Source of the DNA: Candidatus Sigynarchaeota archaeon
GTDB lineage: Archaea > Asgardarchaeota > Lokiarchaeia > Sigynarchaeales > Sigynarchaeaceae
Direction: 5' to 3'
DNA length: 16,993 bases
Assembly (NCBI GenBank): GCA_030587525.1
Contig: JAUQYW010000128.1
Span: 1 to 16,993, forward strand
Under the pieces are notes generated by a model that worked only from the letters and a program-made list of their open reading frames with translations, searched no databases and had not been told where the DNA came from. A program made the translations under genes and the position numbers. Of this stretch, positions 1 to 8,143 are shown piece by piece. How positions within the stretch are numbered: the first letter of the stretch is position 1; every line of letters starts with the position of its first letter.

Positions 1-992
1 TCGACACGGCCGAGGGAAAGGGGGTGTCTTGCACAGTGTCTGGTGCCCGGGTGCTCGTCGGGAAAAGATCATATCTCGAAGAACAAGGCGTTGACGTGGC
101 AAATGGCAAGGACGCCGCGGCAAGACTGGAAAGCGAGGCAAAGTCCGTGGTGCACGTCGCGGTGGACGGTCATCTGGCCGGTATAATGGGCATTGCAGAT
201 ACTTTACGGGAACACGCCAAGGATGCCATCGATGAGCTGCGCCGCATGGGCATCACAACCATGATGATCACCGGCGATAATAAACGAACCGCCCGGGCAA
301 TTGCCGACAAGATCGGCATCAAGGACGTGATCGCCGAGGTCTTGCCGCAAGACAAGGCAGCAGAGGTGCAGAAGTTGCAAGAAGCAGGCAAGATTGTCGC
401 CTTTACCGGCGACGGCATCAACGACGCGCCGGCACTGGCAAGGGCGAACGTCGGAATCGCCATGGGTGGTGGGACTGACATTGCCATCGAGAGCGGCGAG
501 CTCGTGGTCATGAAGGATGACCCGGTCGATGCGGTAGCTGCCATCCAGCTGAGCAACGCGGTGCTAGGTCGCATCAAGCTGAACTTGTTCTGGGCATTTG
601 CATACAACGTGATATTGATTCCAATTGCGATCTTCACGATGGTGCCACCAGAATGGGCGGGCTTGGCTATGGCCATGAGCTCGGTCACCGTGGTCTCATT
701 GTCGCTGATGCTCAAGCGGTTCGTGCCACCGGTTAAGAAGAAATATATGCAGGCGACGAAGATGCCCGAGCCTATGCCGGTGCCGGAAACAACCTCAGCA
801 CTTGCCGGGCCGGTCTTGAAGTGCGAGACGTGCGGGAAGACCGAGCCCGTGCCGGTGCATTGCAATCAGCCCATGCATATCGAAGAAATCGAAGGGAAAT
901 CGATGCTAGTATGCTATATGGGCAAAGATTGCGGGGAACAAGATGTTCCGGTGCACCACAGTAAACCTATGGTGATAGTAGAGAAACCATGA
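1..992 (+). CDS. copA: Cu(+)-exporting P1B-type ATPase, C-terminal part, with a metal-knuckle tail
   Basis: 5'-truncated by the window edge; the reading frame is open from base 3 and ends at TGA 990-992, leaving 329 residues. It pumps Cu(I) out of the cytoplasm with ATP. Visible are the end of the nucleotide-binding domain (EGKGV, then VLVGK), the P-domain motifs TGDN and GDGINDAP, and two closing membrane helices. The first has a YN pair (LFWAFAYN) and the second MAMSS, the MxxSS signature of copper-selective P1B-1 pumps. The DKTGT phosphorylation site lies upstream of the window. After the last helix comes a linker rich in Pro and Met and an unusual domain (about bases 816-983). It has two half-repeats, CxxCG...PxHCxxPM and CxMGxxCGxxDxPxHHxKPM, which probably bind metal. 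The next gene encodes the same domain alone, supporting a shared role in copper handling. Copper specificity is read from the helix motifs; the tail's ligand is inferred. Confidence 0.9.
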   Translation, partial: DTAEGKGVSCTVSGARVLVGKRSYLEEQGVDVANGKDAAARLESEAKSVVHVAVDGHLAGIMGIADTLREHAKDAIDELRRMGITTMMITGDNKRTARAIADKIGIKDVIAEVLPQDKAAEVQKLQEAGKIVAFTGDGINDAPALARANVGIAMGGGTDIAIESGELVVMKDDPVDAVAAIQLSNAVLGRIKLNLFWAFAYNVILIPIAIFTMVPPEWAGLAMAMSSVTVVSLSLMLKRFVPPVKKKYMQATKMPEPMPVPETTSALAGPVLKCETCGKTEPVPVHCNQPMHIEEIEGKSMLVCYMGKDCGEQDVPVHHSKPMVIVEKP

Positions 993-1030
993 TTACTTTG
1001 AAATAGCAACACCAAGTACAAGATTCGAAC

Positions 1031-1041
1031 ATAAAATATGG
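1031..1041 (+). promoter_or_regulatory. Possible TATA box of the small knuckle protein gene
   Basis: An A/T-rich ATAAAATATGG stretch in the 77-base gap after copA lies about 30 bases before the ATG at 1070, consistent with a promoter and a very short leader. The two genes could equally be co-transcribed, since no T-run terminator separates them. Confidence 0.35.
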
Positions 1042-1069
1042 AATAAACATAAACAAGAAGTGAAATACG

Positions 1070-1288
1070 ATGATGAAAGGAATGAATGCACCTTCGGATT
1101 GGCCGAAGACGGTAACATTGAAATGCGAGAAATGCGGGGCCACGCAACCTGCTCCCATGCACTGTGGAAAGCCGATGGCCCCTGAAAAGGGTGGAAAATC
1201 GTCGAAACTGGTATGTTGGATGGGTGCTTCCTGTGGGGCGGTAGATATCCCTAAGCACCATGGGAAGCCTATGAAAGTAATAACATAA
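1070..1288 (+). CDS. Small Cys/His/Met-rich metal-knuckle protein, paralogue of the CopA tail
   Basis: 72 residues. The core is CEKCG, then PMHCGKPM, then VCWMGASCG, then PKHHGKPM: two consecutive CxxCG / HC-or-HH / PM knuckles. The order, spacing and flanking residues match the C-terminal tail of the upstream copper ATPase, so the two arose by duplication or by fusion of a free domain to the pump. Six cysteines, four histidines and several methionines in such a small protein suggest Cu(I) or Zn(II) binding. A cytosolic copper carrier or buffer feeding the pump is a reasonable inference, not shown. Two ATG codons in tandem (1070, 1073) could start it; a third (1082) follows AAAGG too closely. 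There is no signal peptide or membrane segment, and I do not recognise a named family. Confidence 0.8.
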   Translation: MMKGMNAPSDWPKTVTLKCEKCGATQPAPMHCGKPMAPEKGGKSSKLVCWMGASCGAVDIPKHHGKPMKVIT

Positions 1289-1289
1289 A

Positions 1290-1320
1290 TTCGTTTTTTC
1301 CTTTTTTCCTTAATTTTCTT
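1290..1320 (+). terminator. T-run terminator after the knuckle protein gene
   Basis: Directly after the stop codon the top strand has T6, T6 and T4 runs separated by CC/AA without a hairpin, the usual form of an archaeal intrinsic terminator. Confidence 0.65.
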
Positions 1321-1352
1321 ACATCAACGACCTATTCTAAAGGAAAATATCG

Positions 1353-1430
1353 ATGATAAAAGGTAAAATGAAAGATTCCCGGGAACTACGCCAAGATTCC
1401 CGGGAACTACGCCATCGAGACTATCCGTGA
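1353..1430 (+). other. Possible 25-codon ORF, doubtful
   Basis: An ATG at 1353 preceded by AAAGGA about eight bases upstream opens a 25-codon frame ending at TGA 1428-1430. It runs through the 21-bp duplication and so contains an internal seven-residue repeat (DSRELRH/Q type). A competing frame through the same bases reads KIPGNYA twice, then IETIRDAITPEDVAL and a stop at 1459-1461; that looks more protein-like but has no start, so it could be the end of a decayed gene. Neither is convincing. Confidence 0.15.
1373..1414 (+). repeat. Perfect 21-bp tandem duplication containing a palindrome
   Basis: Two back-to-back identical 21-base units (1373-1393 and 1394-1414). Each contains the perfect 10-bp palindrome TTCCCGGGAA. 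The 21-base unit preserves reading frame. It lies in the gap between two convergent genes, so a promoter operator would be out of place. Confidence 0.85.
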
Positions 1431-1473
1431 TGCGATCACGCCCGAGGATGTCGCCCTCTGATTCGACGCGTGG

Positions 1474-1507
1474 TGCAAGGTTCGGTTCGAGATGCAAGGT
1501 TCGGTTC
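1474..1507 (+). repeat. 15-bp direct repeat with 19-bp period
   Basis: TGCAAGGTTCGGTTC occurs at 1474-1488 and again at 1493-1507, separated by GAGA. It is the second short tandem duplication within 140 bases of the same convergent gap. Confidence 0.8.
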
Positions 1508-1653
1508 CTTCTGATGCAGAAGGGCAAACCTCTCATCTCTCGATTGTTGTGCTGTTCATCCTCCCCGGTGGGCTCCCGCGCCTCATCCCGCGGTCCCGCC
1601 CTTTTTCTTCTTCGTGAAACTGGCGATATAAAAGGAATGCGTGGAAACCAAGG

Positions 1654-1668
1654 AAAAAGTTATAAAAA
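1654..1668 (-). terminator. Possible T-run terminator of the vWA gene
   Basis: Two A5 runs on the top strand become two T5 runs on the bottom strand, about 50-65 bases past the vWA stop codon. They are short, so this is a weak call; the top-strand reading also resembles a TATA box. Confidence 0.35.
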
Positions 1669-1720
1669 GGAATGTTCCCCTCTCGGTCGGGCGTTCAATC
1701 GTCGACCAGCTCTGCGGGTT

Positions 1721-4642
1721 TCACGTTTCTAATCCTGCTTTGGCTTCTTCTTCCTTCTTCTTCTGCGACTTCAACCGGATCTGCAAGTCACGAGCTCTCT
1801 TTGAATACCAGATGAGCAGCTCGCCCGCGTCCTTGGGCTCGAAGTACTCGCCACCACAACTATTTGCAGCCGCGCTCATACGGGGCGCATCGGTCTGGCC
1901 CATGCCGATGACGTAGAAGACCACGTTCTGGTTCTTGGCAATTTCTTGCACCGCGACCTCGAAGTTGTTGCCATCGGTCGGCGCCCCGTCGGTGAGCAAG
2001 ATGAGCATGACCGGCTTGGCCTGCTCCTCGCCGCCCTCGGTATCTTGGAACTTGTAGATCATCTCTTGCGTGAGCAGCATTGCTTGCCCCATCGACGTGG
2101 CTTGCCCATAGGCGTTGCCGATCTGGTCGACGATCAGCTTGGCCGTGTTTTCCAGGACGTTCTTTTCGCCCGACGAGCCTTCCATCCATTGCTTGCCGCC
2201 GAAGTCGAGCGCTTCTGCCGTGTCGGCGAACCGCACGATCGAGACCTTTTCACCGAAACCACGGCCCACTTTTTCAGCAAGGAACAGGATAGCTGCAAAT
2301 GCAGCGCCGATGCGCCGCGGGACGCTCGTGCCTTCCTTGAATTGCTTCAAGAAATCCTGGATCTCCTTGGCACCCATAGCAGCCTTGATGCCTTCGATGG
2401 CAGGTCCAATCTTTTGAACGAGCAAGTCCCGTGCCATCATGGACCGCGAGATGTCGATGATCAGGATGGCGTTGAAGGTAACCAACCCTTCTGGTTTCAG
2501 CAAGATGTTGGTCGTGGGCTGGAACGAGGCGAGCACGTCGCCCGACAAGTCTGGCTTGCTATCGAGGATCTTGATCAATGCCCCGGCTTGCTTCCAGCGC
2601 AGTTTCAGGTCCTTGAACACGATGTAATTGGACAACCATGATTTCAAGTTGCCGACGTACCTGCGAGCCTTCGACAGCACTTCCCAGACCTGGTCGCCCG
2701 AGATCGGGTTAACACCAATGGTGGCTTCCTGGATCGGGATGATCTTGCGCTTGTTGATGCGGATTTCGACCTGGTCGGAACCGATGCCACTCGCCTCGAA
2801 GATCTCCGCGTCGATCTTGATCATGTTTTCGGGGAGCTCGGGATCGATCTTGACCTTCGCGGCGCCGAATGACCCCGTGAGCGGGTCCTCGAAGCTCATG
2901 ACTTCGTTTTGGGACCGGCCACCGAGGTTAAGCGACAATGACAGCCGGGGACCGATGGCACACATACCGCCGTAGTCATCCATGGTCTGCACCTTGACGG
3001 TCATGACCTCCCGTTTCTCGATGGGAGCTTCTGCCGACGAAACGACCGCATCGTCTTTTTCCACGATGTTCGCCGCATCATACGCATCTTGCGTCATGCC
3101 GATATACCGGTCTTCGATTGACCCGACCTTGATGCGTCCCGCACCGGTGCCACGGGTCTTGTGATCCTCGATCTCGATCATCATGCCCTCGTAGAGGCCG
3201 AGCGACTCCACGTTCCGCGCCGAGAGCATGAATTTATCGCCGAGCGTGTTGTCAACGCGAGGCGTGAGCACGATGCCGTTCTTTTTCTGAGCGAGCTGCG
3301 AGATATCGATCATGTCGGGATATTTTGGCCGCGATGAACCTTCCCACCAAACGCCCTTGCCGTTCGGGTCTATGGGCTGGTTGAACTCGTCAGTACCGTA
3401 GATCGCAAAGCCTTTTTCATCGACGACTTGCTGGCCGAACGAATCCGCCATGTTGGGTGGGAACGGGCCTTTCTCGGGCTGCTTCTCGACCTCGATTTCC
3501 ATCCACTGGGTCTGCTCGAACGCCTGGCCTGTCGAGTCCAGCGCGTACCAGCCGGATGGATCCATACCATAAATGGGATTATTGCTCGCATCGACGATTT
3601 CTTGGCCATACGCATCGACTTGATTCGGCACGAGCACTTGCACTTTTTCTTTTGCCGGACCAGCTGGCGCAGCAGCGCTGGCTTTTGCCACCTTTGTTTC
3701 GACGGTCTGCTCGACGAATTGTGCTTGCTGAAAAGCTTGTCCAGTCGAATCGAGTGGATACCCCATATCATCGGCACCGAAGACGCAATTGCCCTCAATA
3801 TCGACGATCATGACACCAAAGTTGTCCGGTTGGTTGGGCACGAGTACCCATTTCGTTTCCGTCCTGATCTCGTACTCGGGCTCCTTGGGCGCTGCTGGTG
3901 CCGGTGCTGGTGCAGGAGGACCCATAGATGGTGGCCTCGGCATCGAGGGTGCCATGGATGGTGGTTTCGGCATTGCCGGAACACCTGGTGCCGAGGGCGC
4001 CATGGATGGCGGTTTCGGTATCGAGGGTGCCATGGATGGTGGCCTCGGCATCGAGGGTGCCATGGATGGTGGTTTCGGCATCGCTGGAACTCCGGGCGCC
4101 ATGGATGGTATTTTCGGCATCGCCGGAATTCCGGGCGCCATGGATGGTATTTTCGGCATCGCCGGAACACCTGGAACGGAGGGAACTGGGGGCACTCTCG
4201 GAACGCCGGGCACTGCTGGAGGCTTTGCAAAACCTGGTCCGGCCGGGCCGGGTGGCGGTCCCATCATACCTGGAGGTGTCGGTACCGGAGGTGCCGCTCC
4301 GGGCACCCGCGGTGGTGCAGCGACCATTCCTGGTTGCGCACCGGGCTTTGGACCCCTCGCGGGTTTTGCAACTGATGCGCTTGGCCCGGCAGGCGAAACC
4401 GTTAGTTCCATTGACTTGAAACCGAGGATTTCCGGCAAGTTCTCATCGATTTGAACAACGAAATCGAATAAACTCTCGTTGACGTGCACTGCAAGCGTGG
4501 TTTCGAAATGCTCCTCGGGAATCGTGACCTTGACAAGATCCCCATCGTGCACACCAAGTGTTTCTGCCGAGATACTCGATATATGAATGTCGTCGCCCAC
4601 GTTCTCCTTGGTTTCGACGAATAATTTCAATTCTTTAGACAT
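1721..4642 (-). CDS. Modular von Willebrand factor A protein with beta-barrel-like repeats and a Pro/Met-rich linker
   Basis: 973 residues from the ATG at 4642, chosen because AGAAGGA precedes it by about six bases; an upstream ATG at 4696 lacks this. Order of parts: a barrel-like motif (18-43, ISAETLGVHDGD); a Pro/Ala/Met-rich linker (86-252) with seven copies of P[KR][IP]PSM[AG]P; three repeats of about 50 residues (264-435), two containing LVPNQ and LDSTGQAF; two more copies of the barrel-like motif (469-493 and 607-630); then a vWA domain (about 720-950). The metal-ion adhesion site is intact: DISRS at 730-734, ATSMG, and LTDGAPTDG near 887. A charged, probably helical tail follows. There is no signal peptide, so it is probably cytosolic. 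vWA domains bind protein partners through the metal site; the partner here is unknown, but the membrane and IFT52-like proteins encoded upstream on the same strand are candidates. Confidence 0.85.
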   Translation of the reverse strand: MSKELKLFVETKENVGDDIHISSISAETLGVHDGDLVKVTIPEEHFETTLAVHVNESLFDFVVQIDENLPEILGFKSMELTVSPAGPSASVAKPARGPKPGAQPGMVAAPPRVPGAAPPVPTPPGMMGPPPGPAGPGFAKPPAVPGVPRVPPVPSVPGVPAMPKIPSMAPGIPAMPKIPSMAPGVPAMPKPPSMAPSMPRPPSMAPSIPKPPSMAPSAPGVPAMPKPPSMAPSMPRPPSMGPPAPAPAPAAPKEPEYEIRTETKWVLVPNQPDNFGVMIVDIEGNCVFGADDMGYPLDSTGQAFQQAQFVEQTVETKVAKASAAAPAGPAKEKVQVLVPNQVDAYGQEIVDASNNPIYGMDPSGWYALDSTGQAFEQTQWMEIEVEKQPEKGPFPPNMADSFGQQVVDEKGFAIYGTDEFNQPIDPNGKGVWWEGSSRPKYPDMIDISQLAQKKNGIVLTPRVDNTLGDKFMLSARNVESLGLYEGMMIEIEDHKTRGTGAGRIKVGSIEDRYIGMTQDAYDAANIVEKDDAVVSSAEAPIEKREVMTVKVQTMDDYGGMCAIGPRLSLSLNLGGRSQNEVMSFEDPLTGSFGAAKVKIDPELPENMIKIDAEIFEASGIGSDQVEIRINKRKIIPIQEATIGVNPISGDQVWEVLSKARRYVGNLKSWLSNYIVFKDLKLRWKQAGALIKILDSKPDLSGDVLASFQPTTNILLKPEGLVTFNAILIIDISRSMMARDLLVQKIGPAIEGIKAAMGAKEIQDFLKQFKEGTSVPRRIGAAFAAILFLAEKVGRGFGEKVSIVRFADTAEALDFGGKQWMEGSSGEKNVLENTAKLIVDQIGNAYGQATSMGQAMLLTQEMIYKFQDTEGGEEQAKPVMLILLTDGAPTDGNNFEVAVQEIAKNQNVVFYVIGMGQTDAPRMSAAANSCGGEYFEPKDAGELLIWYSKRARDLQIRLKSQKKKEEEAKAGLET
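3917..4171 (-). repeat. Imperfect tandem repeats coding the Pro/Met-rich linker
   Basis: Seven degenerate units of 24-39 bases code the repeated P[KR][IP]PSM[AG]P motif of the vWA protein (residues 158-242). On the top strand they appear as recurring GCCATGGATGG blocks. Such repeats readily change copy number, so linker length may vary between strains. Confidence 0.8.
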
Positions 4643-4787
4643 GATTATCCTTCTAACATGTGCTTTGCTCTTTCGATGGATGCACGACAGCACCATCGAA
4701 TATAGAAACGCATACTTGGTTTGCTCAACAGATGCGTGACTCGTCGCGTTCAGATAAATCGAGCTGGTTGATTTGATCTTCTATGCG

Positions 4788-4800
4788 AATATTTAAAAAA
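4788..4800 (-). promoter_or_regulatory. Possible promoter of the vWA gene
   Basis: The 240-base gap between the membrane-protein and vWA genes contains a bottom-strand TTAAATATT box in an AT-rich stretch, about 145 bases before the vWA ATG. This suggests the vWA gene has its own promoter. The exact box is uncertain. Confidence 0.35.
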
Positions 4801-4854
4801 ATATCTCAATTCTCGAATTTTCACGAGATAAGTGTAAATATAGGATAAATCATG

Positions 4855-4862
4855 AAAAAAAA
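4855..4862 (-). terminator. T8 terminator of the membrane protein gene
   Basis: An A8 run on the top strand gives T8 on the bottom strand about 20 bases past the stop codon at 4882-4884, a typical archaeal terminator. Confidence 0.6.
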
Positions 4863-4881
4863 GGAAATATCGGAGGGAATA

Positions 4882-7800
4882 TCACGCGAGCACTACGGGA
4901 TCCCGTTTCTCTTCATTATCGCCTCCCGTTGGCTTTTTATCCAAGAAACCATTGATGGTTTCGTCGGATGTCAGCCGTTCATACGTACCGAACTCGATGC
5001 TCTTGCGTTCGATGCTTATATGGCGCTTGTCGAGCCGCTTGTAAAGCCGGGCGGCATTATAGGGCAATATCAATTCATTGAACGCAACAGCAAGCATCCC
5101 GAAGGTGATCCCGGCGACGATGATGAACCCAAATACGAATATGACGATGGACGCCCCCGCGGAGCCAAAACTGCTGTACGAAGCGAACACGGGCGATGCT
5201 ATCACGAATTCGATATAATTGATGAAAGCAGAAATGCTCAAGAAACCTTTCAAGTAGGTGCTGAACCATCCCCCGACCGCTTCGACGTCTTCTGGATGCC
5301 GGTTATTGAGACGTTTTATATAGAACAGCACTCCAGCATCGTCGAGCAGCCATGTCGATGGAAAGAACCAGAAAAATAACGGAATGGCCGCGATGCCCGG
5401 TATGATCAAGAACGTAAAGAGCGAGCTGATATAAGCCACGAAGTTTTCGTCCGTAATTCCGCTAATCGACAGATTCGGGTCGAGATTCGCAAGAAAATTG
5501 AACGCGTACAGGCCGACTGCGGTAGCCAACGAGAGAACGGACATAATCCTGCCAAATACCGTGATGTAGTTGATCTTCCGGCCGAACGGCGGGATCAGGA
5601 TAATGCGGTAGTTCAGCTTGGCCATGCGCTGGGTATCCTTGTCCGAAATCGCGCGCTTTTTCACCGCTGCCTTGATGCCTGCTGTCTTGGTGAAGAAAAT
5701 CTGGTTCATCTGGACGATGCCATCCGCCGCGGGGGGACCGAAGAGCACGTACAAGCCGGCAGTGACGGGCAATGCAAGGAGGAAGGTGAACGTGCCGATC
5801 CCGGAAATGCGGATGAGGTTCGCAACCGCGATGCCCGCCGGTGAATCGCCGACCGCGGTGGTGCTACCTTTAGTAATGGTATCCGTGATGTTGAAGAGGA
5901 GCAAATACAAAGCCGCAATTAAAACAAGAGAAGCGACGAGCAAGGCAATGGGCCACTTCTTAGTCGGAATCGCCATACGGAGCCTCGCGCTTTTCATCCT
6001 TGACATTCCAACAAGGATCAAAACCCCGACAATTGCCAGGATGATTCCACTAACGAATAAAGTTCCAGTAACGGGGTCCGCGAGACGTTGCTGGATTTCA
6101 GTGAGTGGCACCACGGCCGTCGCTCGCAAGAAAATCATGATATTGGAGATGAGGTAATCCCCGACAAAGTCGCCGTTCAAGTCACCTAGGAATAAATAGG
6201 TGCTTCCCCAGACCGTGAAGAACAATTCTTGCACGAGCGTATTATTGTACGTGAAGGTGAAACAAGGGCCATTGATGCGCCTCGCTTCGACCTTGGCGAA
6301 ATTCGTGGGGGAGAACAGCGTTCCCGGAACGGGAATATCCGTGACGTTGTCAGCATCCAAATCGAACGAGGTCGACACGCGCATGTTCAAATCAACATTG
6401 ATCGCGGCCTCGAACTGGGGTGTATGTTGGCTGGTACCATTCGTGGAATTGTAAATTGTGCCAAGGGGTACCGGCGTCGTTCCAGACGCGTTCGTGTGCA
6501 GATAGGCCATGCTCATCTTGATAACCGGATATTTCATGTCCTTGAAATTCTTGACCACGGGGTCCTCGTCGGAGAAGACCAAACCGATGGTACTGGTTAT
6601 CGGAGGATGACCGATACTCACGGGGATGACAGCTTTCACGGTTCCAAACGAATTGCTCGTGTTGATGCCAAAAACGCTGCCATTAAATGACGGTATTTTC
6701 ACAGATTGGGTGAACGTCGTGTGAGCCGGTTCAATCCCGTCGTGGGCGATGCACGTGACCCGCGACGCTACAGTGACAAAGATTTCTGGACTGTTAAATG
6801 CCGGGAAGGCTTCAGACACTCTAGGCCGGTCTGATGCCAGTATGGGGTTTTGGATGCCCGCCGTGAATTTTTGATACAGTGTGAAGCTTGCCAACCCGCC
6901 GGTCGAATTCAACGAAATGATGCACTGGTCTTCCAACGCAATGGCACCGGGATTTCCCCAGGTTTTCAAATTTCCAACGCTGTAATTCACGATCGTCCAG
7001 CTGATGAGCAATGGATTGCTATTTAATTGATCAATTGGTGCAATGGCAAGGTAGTACGGCGTCGTCGGATTCGACATGCTTATGTTAGCGTAGGTCATGA
7101 AGAAATACGGGTAATTCCAGAACAGTTCCGCGTCGTTCGCGGGGCCTGTACAAAAGCCATAACGAAAATTGTTCATCCCGTCATACCCCGTCAAGGGAAG
7201 CTTGTCCCATTCGACCCTCGCGATGCTCGTGAACGTCTGCGGATCGACGAAGCTGAAATTCGACATGTCTACGAAGCCTGTTCCGTTCCAGCGGAGGTTA
7301 TTGTTCTTGATCACGATGAGCTCGCGGGATTGCGTCAGACCCGGCGCGGGGATCGACCAATTCTTGAGATATCGAACCCACGGGTAGTAATTTCGCGAAG
7401 ACACGCTTGGATTGGAAAATGCCTCCGGGTATTCCCATCCGTTTGCAGTTAAATTCGCCCGCAAGTCGATCTCAAGGTTGTCGAGGGCAATCCGGAGCAA
7501 GTGCGCGCTGTTCCAATCGATGGAATCATTTGCATTCAGGTAAAGCGCAGAATAATTCTTGACCGGCGCCGCCAGCACCACCACGTGCGTGCCAAGACAT
7601 GGCGCAAGTGTGAAACCGTCCTTTATGTGCAAGTTGACATACCACGGCGTGTCACTACCGATCATCTCGTTAATGATATTGCCGGTTCGACCGCTCACCA
7701 GAACGGCACCATATTTTTGGTCCCATTTCTCGACCAATGAATCGTTCATCTTGATCCAGCCAAATTGTTGCGGTAGAACGCGGCGCAACATATCATAGTT

Positions 7801-8028
7801 CTGCGGGTTGATCCAGTAAAACACGTCAGCAACGCCATCACCATCGACATCAGGAACGACGACAACGCCATCGTCACCATAGAGCGTGTTCCTAACGGTC
7901 CAACCGGATTCCGCCTTTGCTGGTGGCGATTGAAAGATCCCGACAGCACCACCGAGTATCAAGCCGATGCCTATCAAGAGCAAGGCTAATTTCTTCCCGT
8001 TGTTTATTTGCGTTGATTCTTGTTCCAT
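4882..8028 (-). CDS. Large multi-pass membrane protein with an FG-GAP-like calcium-loop ectodomain
   Basis: 1048 residues if started at the ATG at 8028. A GTG at 8061 has a better ribosome-binding match (AGGTG, seven bases away) and would add 11 residues; I cannot decide. Residues 13-32 form a membrane or signal helix, followed by a roughly 600-residue, Asn- and aromatic-rich exported domain with many NxS/T sites. It contains calcium-loop motifs of the FG-GAP/VCBS kind: PDVDGDGVAD near 59-68, then FDLDADNVTD and GDLNGDFVGD nearer its end. From about residue 650 there are seven or so hydrophobic helices with polar loops and a charged cytoplasmic tail. I do not recognise a family. An adhesion, sensing or channel-like surface role is possible. 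It lies between a soluble IFT52-like gene and a vWA gene on the same strand. Confidence 0.8.
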   Translation of the reverse strand: MEQESTQINNGKKLALLLIGIGLILGGAVGIFQSPPAKAESGWTVRNTLYGDDGVVVVPDVDGDGVADVFYWINPQNYDMLRRVLPQQFGWIKMNDSLVEKWDQKYGAVLVSGRTGNIINEMIGSDTPWYVNLHIKDGFTLAPCLGTHVVVLAAPVKNYSALYLNANDSIDWNSAHLLRIALDNLEIDLRANLTANGWEYPEAFSNPSVSSRNYYPWVRYLKNWSIPAPGLTQSRELIVIKNNNLRWNGTGFVDMSNFSFVDPQTFTSIARVEWDKLPLTGYDGMNNFRYGFCTGPANDAELFWNYPYFFMTYANISMSNPTTPYYLAIAPIDQLNSNPLLISWTIVNYSVGNLKTWGNPGAIALEDQCIISLNSTGGLASFTLYQKFTAGIQNPILASDRPRVSEAFPAFNSPEIFVTVASRVTCIAHDGIEPAHTTFTQSVKIPSFNGSVFGINTSNSFGTVKAVIPVSIGHPPITSTIGLVFSDEDPVVKNFKDMKYPVIKMSMAYLHTNASGTTPVPLGTIYNSTNGTSQHTPQFEAAINVDLNMRVSTSFDLDADNVTDIPVPGTLFSPTNFAKVEARRINGPCFTFTYNNTLVQELFFTVWGSTYLFLGDLNGDFVGDYLISNIMIFLRATAVVPLTEIQQRLADPVTGTLFVSGIILAIVGVLILVGMSRMKSARLRMAIPTKKWPIALLVASLVLIAALYLLLFNITDTITKGSTTAVGDSPAGIAVANLIRISGIGTFTFLLALPVTAGLYVLFGPPAADGIVQMNQIFFTKTAGIKAAVKKRAISDKDTQRMAKLNYRIILIPPFGRKINYITVFGRIMSVLSLATAVGLYAFNFLANLDPNLSISGITDENFVAYISSLFTFLIIPGIAAIPLFFWFFPSTWLLDDAGVLFYIKRLNNRHPEDVEAVGGWFSTYLKGFLSISAFINYIEFVIASPVFASYSSFGSAGASIVIFVFGFIIVAGITFGMLAVAFNELILPYNAARLYKRLDKRHISIERKSIEFGTYERLTSDETINGFLDKKPTGGDNEEKRDPVVLA

Positions 8029-8130
8029 CAAGCAAGCACCCACGGTTGAATGATAATTCACTAGCCCACACCTAACCTAATAAACGCTGCGCCGGGTTCG
8101 TCTTCAACCAGCCAAGCGGAACAAACTCAC

Positions 8131-8137
8131 AAAAAAA
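8131..8137 (-). terminator. T7 run after the IFT52-like gene
   Basis: An A7 run on the top strand, seven bases past the stop codon at 8144-8146, gives T7 on the bottom strand. It suggests transcription can end before the membrane-protein gene, though read-through is possible across only 115 bases. Confidence 0.5.
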
Positions 8138-8143
8138 GGATGT

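Larger units (their letters stand above)
1289..1720. other. Convergent intergenic region, about 430 bases
   Basis: It lies between the 3' ends of the knuckle protein (+) and the vWA protein (-). It holds the T-run terminator, two short tandem duplications, a very short doubtful ORF and A-runs at 1654-1668. I see no tRNA, rRNA or intact gene. The 101-codon open frame at 1427-1732 is Arg/Ser-rich with no domain pattern and overlaps the vWA gene, so it is not called. Confidence 0.6.

Noticed and set aside
1426..1461. GTGATGC ... CTGA as a possible C/D box RNA
   Set aside because: The C box is imperfect, only one box pair is seen, and there is no terminal stem.
1470..1510. GGTTCGGTTCGAGA resembling a tRNA T-arm
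   Set aside because: No acceptor, D or anticodon arms can be drawn around it; the motif is part of a short direct repeat.
3428..4454. Top-strand open frames rich in Gly/Met/Asp or Trp/His/Arg, resembling collagen- or glycine-repeat proteins
   Set aside because: They are the reverse reading of the Pro/Met-rich repeats of the vWA gene, and the repeated look comes from those repeats.
4852..5379. 175-codon top-strand frame
   Set aside because: Opposite the membrane-protein C-terminus, which has clear helices; the frame shows no family features.
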